A DNA stretch of 9,853 bases. Source: Bacteroidales bacterium UBA5833 (GTDB taxonomy: Bacteria; Bacteroidota; Bacteroidia; Bacteroidales; Lentimicrobiaceae). The DNA is taken from NCBI GenBank assembly GCA_002433025.1, contig DJGZ01000018.1, positions 1 through 9,853 on the forward strand. Direction: 5' to 3'. The notes beneath the pieces are model-generated. The model saw only the letters and a list, made by a program, of their open reading frames with translations, had not been told where the DNA came from and did not search any database. Position numbers and translations under genes: made by a program. How positions within the stretch are numbered: position 1 is the stretch's first letter; the number at the start of each line of letters is the position of its first letter. This document shows positions 1-5,323 of the stretch, piece by piece.

Positions 1-231
1 ACACATCAAATAAGGATTTGCCCCTTGTCTTTATAATGCCGGATTTCGCTCAAAACCCTTGATTATTTGAGTCTTATTTCTTATATTTACAGCATTGGAA
101 TCCGGTATTCCACGCTCCTTGCCTGTTCTGCAATTTCCGCAATCTGGCTCATCCCGCTGCCGGTCATCATGCTTCATTTCCAGTTTCTGATCTTCTGAGA
201 AATTTCTGCTTTTAATGTTAAGCGTTTGATT
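1..231. other. 5' flank and leader of the first secreted gene
   Basis: No convincing gene lies here. One frame is open from the window edge to a TGA at 60-62 (reading ...DLPLVFIMPDFAQNP) and another ends at a TAA at 11-13. Either could be the tail of an upstream gene, but too little is visible to decide. A promoter-like element at 59-89 would give a leader of about 135 bases. The leader contains two tiny ORFs, ATG 169 to TGA 198 (9 codons) and ATG 215 to TGA 229 (4 codons), the second ending just before the gene start. Neither shows a clear coding signature. Confidence 0.5.
59..89 (+). promoter_or_regulatory. Candidate Bacteroidota-type promoter
   Basis: TTG at 59-61 is followed after 20 bases by TATATTTA at 82-89. 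The Bacteroidota housekeeping sigma consensus is TTTG/TTG, about 19-21 bases, then TANNTTTG. The -7 box matches at all specified positions except the final G. It faces the first secreted-protein gene, and no competing element of equal quality was seen nearer to it. The call is from consensus matching by eye only. Confidence 0.5.
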
Positions 232-1851
232 ATGAAAACAAGAATTGTATGGCTGTTGCTTTTAATGGCTGCAGGTTTGCAGGCCCAGGTCGCCATCAAC
301 ACCGATGGCAGCGCACCCGATAATTCGGCAATGCTGGATGTAAGATCAGGCTCCAGAGGGGTATTAATCCCGGGGATGCCCTATTATGCCGTCAGGGAGA
401 TCGAAAGTCCGGCGCATGGCTTGCTGGTGTTTCAAACCGATTGTACCCCCGGCTTGTATTTTAATGCAGGTACCCCTGAAATTCCTTCCTGGAAAATGGT
501 GGGCTTTAATGCAACAGATCATGGCTCCATTACCGATGCCGACGGGGATACCTTTATTACCACGGATGAGGGCCCGGACCAGGACATCATCCGGTTCTAC
601 TCCCGAAATGCGAACCATGTCTGGATCGACAGCAACAGGCTGGTGGTGAGCAGCGGGTATTGCAACGTTTTTATCGGTGACAGTTGCGGAACCTTTAACA
701 CAACGGGCAGCAGCAATCTTTTCATCGGGTTCAATGCAGGTGCCAGGGCAAATATCGGGGTGGACAATGTTGCACTCGGGAGCTTCGCAGGTTACAATAA
801 CCATCATCATTACAACACCTTTGTAGGAGCCTGGAGCGGAAGAAACAACTACACCGGCTGGAACAACACATTTCTCGGTTATGAAACGGGGTTCGAAAAC
901 CTTACAGGAAGGCGTAATGTTTTTATCGGTTACAGGGCGGGTTATCACAATACGGATGCTGAAAACAATACATTCGTAGGTACTGAGTCGGGCTTCAATA
1001 ACAGCACAGGCGTTAACAATGTTTATGTGGGCAACCATGCCGGCAGAAACAATGAAACCGGAAATCATAATGTTTTCATCGGTTACATGGCCGGCATAAA
1101 TGAAACAGGTTCCAACAGATTGTATATATCAGGTTCCGGAACTGATAATCCGCTTATATACGGAATCTTCGATGAAGAGATTCTGAAGTTCAATGTAAGG
1201 CGCATAGAAATCAACTCGGCCGACAGCAATGTGATACTCGGGTCCCGTTCAGGTGCGCTGACAACAGGTGCTTACAATGTATTTGTCGGTGATCTGGCGG
1301 GCGAGGATAACACCACCGGTACGCTGAATGTATTCAACGGTGCCATGAGCGGAAAGGACAATGTGTCGGGCAGCATGAACGTGTTTTTAGGGCCGAATGC
1401 CGGTGGACGGAACACGGAAGGTTCGCGCAACACCTTTGTGGGATCTTACGCAGGAGGAAACAACACTACCGGATGGAGAAACACTTATATCGGACTTTCG
1501 GCAGGCTACCTTAACAGCACCGGCCATTATAATACATTCATCGGACGTGGCGCCGGATACAACAATTCGGAAGGAAGCGGCAATATTTTTATAGGCAGCC
1601 TGGCAGGTTACAACGAAACCGGATCGGATAAACTTTACATATCAAATTCTGATACGCTTTCTCCGCTATTATATGGGGAATTTGACAACTCACTGCTCAG
1701 GTTGCACGGGCGGGTTGAAGTGGTTGATCATGATGTGTTTGTAACGGATGCAACCAAAGGAATTATTCTCAGATCTCCCGATGGGCAGTGCTGGCGGGTG
1801 ATTGTTGACAACGAAGGCACACTTTCCGCTTCACCGGTGGTATGTCCTTAA
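232..1851 (+). CDS. Secreted fibre/adhesin-like protein with two blocks of 17-residue YadA-head-like repeats
   Basis: The protein has 539 residues from ATG 232; an in-frame TTG at 226 adds only two residues and is less likely. Residues 1-18 form a signal peptide (basic MKTR, Leu-rich core) with probable cleavage LQA|QVAIN. Residues 19-92 are the shared N-terminal module. From residue 145 comes a coil repeat of type N-(V/T)-F-(I/V)-G-x-x-(A/S)-G-x-x-N-x-T-G-x-x. There are nine units (145-296) and then eight more (333-467), nearly all 17 residues long. Each block closes with ETGS-(R/K)-LYIS and a PL-YG-FD motif, so the whole block-plus-cap unit is duplicated. Such repeats are known from left-handed beta-roll heads of trimeric autotransporter adhesins. 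The last 35 residues hold a GIILRSPDGQCW motif and two cysteines (C520, C538). No YadA-type barrel, lipobox or T9SS sorting domain is visible, so surface attachment is unexplained. Adhesion or fibre function is inferred from the fold. Confidence 0.9.
   Translation: MKTRIVWLLLLMAAGLQAQVAINTDGSAPDNSAMLDVRSGSRGVLIPGMPYYAVREIESPAHGLLVFQTDCTPGLYFNAGTPEIPSWKMVGFNATDHGSITDADGDTFITTDEGPDQDIIRFYSRNANHVWIDSNRLVVSSGYCNVFIGDSCGTFNTTGSSNLFIGFNAGARANIGVDNVALGSFAGYNNHHHYNTFVGAWSGRNNYTGWNNTFLGYETGFENLTGRRNVFIGYRAGYHNTDAENNTFVGTESGFNNSTGVNNVYVGNHAGRNNETGNHNVFIGYMAGINETGSNRLYISGSGTDNPLIYGIFDEEILKFNVRRIEINSADSNVILGSRSGALTTGAYNVFVGDLAGEDNTTGTLNVFNGAMSGKDNVSGSMNVFLGPNAGGRNTEGSRNTFVGSYAGGNNTTGWRNTYIGLSAGYLNSTGHYNTFIGRGAGYNNSEGSGNIFIGSLAGYNETGSDKLYISNSDTLSPLLYGEFDNSLLRLHGRVEVVDHDVFVTDATKGIILRSPDGQCWRVIVDNEGTLSASPVVCP
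664..1119 (+). repeat. Coding tandem repeat, block A: nine units of about 17 codons
   Basis: Units begin at Asn residues 145, 162, 179, 195, 212, 229, 246, 263 and 280 of the encoded protein. All spacings are 17 except one of 16. The units are diverged in DNA sequence although the Gly, Asn and hydrophobic positions are kept, so this is a structural repeat rather than a fresh slippage expansion. Confidence 0.85.
1228..1632 (+). repeat. Coding tandem repeat, block B: eight units of about 17 codons
   Basis: Units begin at Asn residues 333, 349, 366, 383, 400, 417, 434 and 451 (one spacing of 16, the rest 17). The block ends in the same LYIS cap as block A; the two LYIS caps are 171 residues apart. 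This implies an internal duplication of repeat block plus cap, followed by divergence. Confidence 0.85.
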
Positions 1852-1872
1852 CGGATGAATCATGGGAGATTT

Positions 1873-1891
1873 ATTTTAAAACATTTAAAAT
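1873..1891. repeat. AT-only inverted repeat between first and second gene
   Basis: ATTTTAAA (1873-1880) and TTTAAAAT (1884-1891) are perfect 8-base arms around ACA. It lies in the 77-base gap between two co-directional genes. With no G-C pairs it is a poor terminator. It could be a protein-binding site, an RNA processing or stability element, or chance in AT-rich spacer. Confidence 0.35.
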
Positions 1892-1928
1892 GAGTTGATT
1901 AAGAACCTAACTTTCAAAATACTTAGTC

Positions 1929-2966
1929 ATGAGAACGTTTATATTGTTTCTAATGCTCCTGGTTGCTGATATTTCCCTGGCCCAGGTCGCCATCAACACC
2001 GATGGCAGTGCGCCCGACAATTCGGCGATGCTTGACGTAAAAAGTATTAATTCAGGTGTGTTGATTCCCCGAATGTCACAAGCGCAGCGCGAAGCCATTG
2101 ACACGCCAGCCACCGGGCTGCTTGTTTTTCAGCTTGATGAGGCTGCCGGTTTTTACTACAATGCCGGTACTCCCGGTGAACCATTATGGATGCTGCTGAG
2201 TGGCGGCATCCTGCCCGGGCTTGGTGTTGTGCTGCTTGAGGACAATAATGCAGGCGGGCTGCAGATCAAAAATATTGCCGATCCTTCGGCGCCTCAGGAT
2301 GCCGCTACCAAGGCTTATGTCGATGCCCTGCAAGAATATCTTGTGGAGGCGGGTGTAATTCCATTACGCGATATTGATGGGAATGTGTATTCTACCGTTA
2401 ACATAGGCACACAGACATGGACAGTTGAAAATCTGCGTGTATCCAGGTATGCCAATGGAGATCCGGTTCCGAATGTTACTGCCGGCAACGACTGGATAAA
2501 CCTGACAAGCGGTGCCTGGTGCTGGTTCTACAACGACAGTCAGTATGAGGATGTGTATGGCAAACTTTATAACTGGTACGTGGTGAATGATCCGCGAGCA
2601 TTGTGTCCTGCCGGCTGGCATGTGCCTGCTGACAATGAATGGCAGACTTTAGTTGATTTTCTGGGAGGATGGGAGGTTGCAGGGGCAAAGCTCAAATCTG
2701 CCGGTACGCTTGAAGCCGGAACCGGTTTATGGGCCAGTCCGAATACCGGAGCTAACAATGAAAGCGGCTTTACGGCGCTACCCGGAGGGATGCGTGATTC
2801 CGACAGCCAGTTTCATTTCCTGAATTCAATCGGTCATTGGTGGTCATCAACGGAACTGACTCCCGAAGCAGCATGGGAAAGGGTAATGTATTATGATGGT
2901 ATTCATGTTGCACGGCACGGTTTCGACAAAAGAAGGGGCTTTTCAGTTAGATGCATAAAAGATTGA
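1929..2966 (+). CDS. Secreted protein with shared N-terminal module, tail-fibre-like linker and FISUMP domain
   Basis: The protein has 345 residues from ATG 1929, preceded by an A/T-rich stretch without a Shine-Dalgarno site. Residues 1-18 are a signal peptide with likely cleavage SLA|QVAIN. Residues 19-91 are the shared module, close to gene 1 (INTDGSAPDNSAMLDVKS, GVLIPRMSQAQREAI, GFYYNAGTP). Residues 107-135 contain LQIKNIADPSAPQDAATKAY followed by VDA, a linker motif also seen in phage and bacterial tail-fibre proteins. From about 145 to the end is a FISUMP domain (Fibrobacter succinogenes major paralogous domain). Its marks are a DIDGNVYSTVNIGTQTW start, ENLR, CPAGWHVPADNEWQTL, GFTALPGGMRD, WWSSTE and a terminal FSVRCIKD. 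Paired cysteines C226 and C342 could form a disulfide. FISUMP proteins are secreted and often occur as many paralogues; their exact role is not established. The 77-base spacing after gene 1 and 26-base spacing to gene 3 suggest cotranscription. Confidence 0.92.
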   Translation: MRTFILFLMLLVADISLAQVAINTDGSAPDNSAMLDVKSINSGVLIPRMSQAQREAIDTPATGLLVFQLDEAAGFYYNAGTPGEPLWMLLSGGILPGLGVVLLEDNNAGGLQIKNIADPSAPQDAATKAYVDALQEYLVEAGVIPLRDIDGNVYSTVNIGTQTWTVENLRVSRYANGDPVPNVTAGNDWINLTSGAWCWFYNDSQYEDVYGKLYNWYVVNDPRALCPAGWHVPADNEWQTLVDFLGGWEVAGAKLKSAGTLEAGTGLWASPNTGANNESGFTALPGGMRDSDSQFHFLNSIGHWWSSTELTPEAAWERVMYYDGIHVARHGFDKRRGFSVRCIKD

Positions 2967-2992
2967 TTGTTTAAATTTTACAGAAAATCAAT

Positions 2993-4567
2993 ATGAAGCA
3001 GAAAGGGTTTTTATGGATAACGGTTTTTGTCATATTGACCGTATCCGTGGTGCAGGCCCAGGTGGCCATCAATGCCGATGGCAGCGCACCCGACAATTCG
3101 GCGATGCTGGATGTGAAATCTTCAAACAAAGGGATACTGATTACCCGTATCGCCCTTACCGGCGCCAACGATTATACAACGATTGCAAGTCCGGCCAACA
3201 GTCTTTTGGTATTTAATACTGCCACAGCCGGAACAGGAAGCGATGCCGTTGTGCCGGGCTTTTATTATTGGGAAGCGATGGCAGGCCGTTGGAGAAGTCT
3301 TTCAACCAATGCAGGTCAGGGGGGCGATGTGTGGATAGGCCTGAACAGCAACATATTATCGGCGAATTCAGCGGGTCAGATGTTGCAGGGATCTTTCAAT
3401 ATTGCGCTGGGGGAGGGCGCTTTCAGCGATCCAGCTGACCCCTCTGACTACGTGATTGCCATTGGCCGGGGTGTATGCAATTCCGAATTAACCGGAGGTG
3501 AAGCCTTTGTGGTGGCAATTGGCGCAAACACAGCGTTCTTCAACAGCGGCACTTATCTGAATGCGTTTGGTATGGAAACGGCCTATAACAACACGGGAGA
3601 TAATGTAAATGCCATGGGCATGTATGCGGCAACGGGTAATTCGGCTTATTCGGTGAATGCTTTCGGGGTTTTTGCGGCTGCTTCAAACACCGGCGACAAT
3701 ACCAATGCTTTTGGTCCCAGTGCTGCCCAGTCGAACCAGGGATCATTTGTGAATGCCATCGGACAGTCGGCCTGCAGTAACAACGCCGGTACCAATGTGA
3801 ATGCGCTGGGGTATGAATCGGCTTACGAAAATAAAGGGCAGGATGTAAATGCCTGTGGTTTTCAGGCAGCCTTTGCCAACACACAGTGGGCGGTGAATGC
3901 ACTGGGGGCGGTTGCAGCACGGAATAATTCCGGGTATCTGGTGAATTCGCTGGGAGCACAGTCCTGCGAAAGCAATACGGGGAATTCGGTGAACGGGATG
4001 GGTCATTTATCTGCCCAGGAAAACCAGGGAAGCGAGGTAAATGCAATGGGCGCTATGTCAGCGCAGTTTAATTCAAGTCATAATGTCAATGCATTGGGAA
4101 ATAAGGCTGCCCAGTACAATACGGGATGGGGCCTGAATGCATTCGGGCTTGAATCAGCACAATACAATACCGGTGCTAATGTCAATGCTTTTGGGGTACA
4201 TGCAGCCAGGTACAACAATGGTGACAATTGTGTGGCAATCGGTGAACGTGCGCTTTCGGGAAGCGAATTCGCAGATGAAGGGCAGGGAAATATTGCCATT
4301 GGTTATCAGGCTGCTATGAATATAGGGTCAGGGGCTAATAATATTGCCATCGGATATGATGTTCAGCTATCCGATGGCGACGCCACCAACCAGATCAATA
4401 TCGGCAACAGCATTATCAGGGATGAAGCGGGGGTAATTCAACTTAAGGACCTGATTCAACTCACCCCGACCAATGAACCGGCATCTCCTGAAGCCGGGAT
4501 GATCTATTTCGACAGTACTTCCAATTTGTTGAGGTATTACAATGGTGAGACCTGGATTAATCTGTAA
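2993..4567 (+). CDS. Secreted protein with fourteen exact 16-residue YadA-head-like repeats
   Basis: The protein has 524 residues from ATG 2993, 26 bases after the FISUMP gene's stop. Residues 1-22 are a signal peptide (MKQKG, hydrophobic core, VQA|QVAIN). The shared module follows but is looser than in its neighbours: the central part reads GILITRIALTGANDYTTIAS and carries an insertion before PGFYYWEA. Residues 190-413 are fourteen consecutive 16-residue units of type N-(A/S/G)-(F/M/L/I)-G-x-x-(A/S)-(A/C)-x-x-N-x-G-x-x-V with no length change. Related AIG coils flank them at about 137-190 and 414-472. This regularity is expected of a continuous left-handed beta-roll as in trimeric adhesin heads, though YadA-type coils are usually a little shorter. 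The C-terminus (PEAGMIYFDSTSNLLRYYNG, then ETWINL) is a closing motif frequent in Bacteroidota secreted proteins. No anchor or sorting domain is visible. Extracellular fibre function is inferred. Confidence 0.9.
   Translation: MKQKGFLWITVFVILTVSVVQAQVAINADGSAPDNSAMLDVKSSNKGILITRIALTGANDYTTIASPANSLLVFNTATAGTGSDAVVPGFYYWEAMAGRWRSLSTNAGQGGDVWIGLNSNILSANSAGQMLQGSFNIALGEGAFSDPADPSDYVIAIGRGVCNSELTGGEAFVVAIGANTAFFNSGTYLNAFGMETAYNNTGDNVNAMGMYAATGNSAYSVNAFGVFAAASNTGDNTNAFGPSAAQSNQGSFVNAIGQSACSNNAGTNVNALGYESAYENKGQDVNACGFQAAFANTQWAVNALGAVAARNNSGYLVNSLGAQSCESNTGNSVNGMGHLSAQENQGSEVNAMGAMSAQFNSSHNVNALGNKAAQYNTGWGLNAFGLESAQYNTGANVNAFGVHAARYNNGDNCVAIGERALSGSEFADEGQGNIAIGYQAAMNIGSGANNIAIGYDVQLSDGDATNQINIGNSIIRDEAGVIQLKDLIQLTPTNEPASPEAGMIYFDSTSNLLRYYNGETWINL
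3560..4231 (+). repeat. Coding tandem repeat: fourteen units of exactly 16 codons
   Basis: Units start at Asn residues 190, 206, 222 and so on to 398 of the encoded protein, a constant 48-base period over 672 bases. Silent sites differ freely between units, so the length constraint is at protein level. Occasional cysteines sit within the coils (for example C261, C288, C325). Confidence 0.9.
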
Positions 4568-4978
4568 CCCGGAGGCCGGATGGCAGTTGCGCGCCTGAAA
4601 TATTTGATCTGAATAAGGAAATACCTTGCCTTTTGTTGTGTGTATTGAACCGTATAAGCACCGCAATTGCACGGTCCTTGCTTTTCCGTGGCATCACCTT
4701 CAGTGTAAGGGCGGAGACGGATAGTCCAGTAAATTATCCCGTGCATCCGAAGGTTCGGAGGGGGCTCAGGTACGAATAATCAAGGGACAAAGCGCACTGT
4801 TCTGCGTTATGGCAGCCAATGAGGTAGTAAACAATGGGGTGGCATTAAAAAGTCAGGTTTCTCCCTCCGCTGGCAGCAAACTGTATGCTAACTTCTGAGC
4901 CTTACCGGGAAGCAGACGGTGGTACTTGTTGGTGTGCCGGATTGTAAAGCCTGCTTTCAGCTATACGATATTAGAAAG

Positions 4979-5010
4979 ACCTGCCATGTCGTGAAAACAT
5001 TGCGGCAGGT
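4979..5010. other. Hairpin of 7 + 4 base pairs
   Basis: ACCTGCC (4979-4985) pairs perfectly with GGCAGGT (5004-5010). Inside it ATGT (4986-4989) pairs with ACAT (4997-5000), leaving a 7-base loop and a 3-base bulge (5001-5003). No T-run follows on either strand, so it is not a canonical intrinsic terminator. It could be part of a structured RNA or an inverted-repeat binding site. Confidence 0.45.
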
Positions 5011-5126
5011 GTGCTATTTGCGATGATTTAACCGGAACTTACTATATATAGATAACCAGGCTTCAAATAGGTATTTGGTTGTTCAGTCAGGTGTGATCCT
5101 TATGAAGTTCTTTCTTTAAAAAAAAC

Positions 5127-5157
5127 TTGCATTTTACGGCAACAATTCGTACCTTAA
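5127..5157 (+). promoter_or_regulatory. Candidate promoter for the fourth secreted gene
   Basis: TTG at 5127-5129 is followed after 20 bases by TACCTTAA at 5150-5157, the same spacing as the element upstream of gene 1. The -7 box matches only four of the six specified positions of TANNTTTG. An A-tract (5118-5125) lies directly upstream, as at many strong promoters. It would give a leader of about 160 bases. Eye-based call. Confidence 0.35.
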
Positions 5158-5210
5158 CCACTTTGTAATCATAGTGTCCTGGGTACCTTGTTTTCGAACA
5201 GGTAAGTTTA

Positions 5211-5246
5211 CTTCCCGCCTTTTTCTTGCGCTTTCTTCCCGCCTTT
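5211..5246. repeat. 12-base direct repeat CTTCCCGCCTTT in leader of fourth gene
   Basis: The two copies are 5211-5222 and 5235-5246, 24 bases apart start to start, inside a pyrimidine-rich tract (about 5211-5262). Spacing near two helical turns suits a pair of protein-binding sites; if transcribed, it could also be an RNA-binding target in the leader. Slippage in a C/T-rich stretch is the simpler alternative. Confidence 0.45.
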
Positions 5247-5323
5247 CATTTTAATGGTTTTCTGTTGTCCGGACTAATAACGCATTATTCCTTATTGCAT
5301 GTTTTACCATAAAACCGAAAAGT

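Larger units (their letters stand above)
4568..5323. other. 756-base gap without a convincing gene
   Basis: Short ORFs occur here, but none has a plausible start, composition or recognisable motif. The base composition is mixed and not simple AT-rich spacer, especially at 4640-4960. Three things can be pointed out: a hairpin at 4979-5010, a promoter-like element at 5127-5157 facing gene 4, and a pyrimidine-rich 12-base direct repeat at 5211-5246. No strong intrinsic terminator with a T-run was found after gene 3, so read-through into this region is possible. It could hold a decayed gene, a structured RNA or a long regulatory leader; the sequence alone does not decide. Confidence 0.5.

Noticed and set aside
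37..198. Open frame of 53 codons ending in a hydrophobic stretch upstream of gene 1
   Set aside because: Starts only with TTG (67) or a late ATG (169), overlaps the best promoter candidate, and has no coding signature beyond hydrophobic codons.
364..1068. A 234-codon open frame on the minus strand inside the first secreted gene
   Set aside because: It mirrors the repeated codons of the plus-strand gene, has no recognisable domain, and the plus-strand protein has a signal peptide and clear repeat structure. It is a shadow frame.
1884..1915. Separate promoter for the FISUMP gene (TTTA, 20 bases, TAACTTTC)
   Set aside because: The -33 box lacks the G and the -7 box ends in C; transcription would start only about 9 bases before the ATG. 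Cotranscription with gene 1 is simpler, though an internal promoter is not excluded.
3540..4046. A 168-codon minus-strand frame rich in Pro, His, Arg and Cys opposite the 16-codon repeats
   Set aside because: Its composition is an artefact of reading the regular repeat in antisense; no start context or known motif.
3560..4231. 48-base tandem repeat as a phase-variable minisatellite or CRISPR-like array
   Set aside because: Units differ widely in DNA sequence and are conserved only at structural codons; there are no identical repeats with unique spacers.
4647..4677. Hairpin resembling group II intron domain V (GAACCGTAT arm against CACGGTCC)
   Set aside because: The catalytic AGC triad is not present at the expected place (AAC instead), the stem has mismatches, no reverse transcriptase or intron boundary is visible, and the resemblance is from memory. 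An Infernal search with the Rfam group II intron models would settle it; a significant hit would revive the idea.
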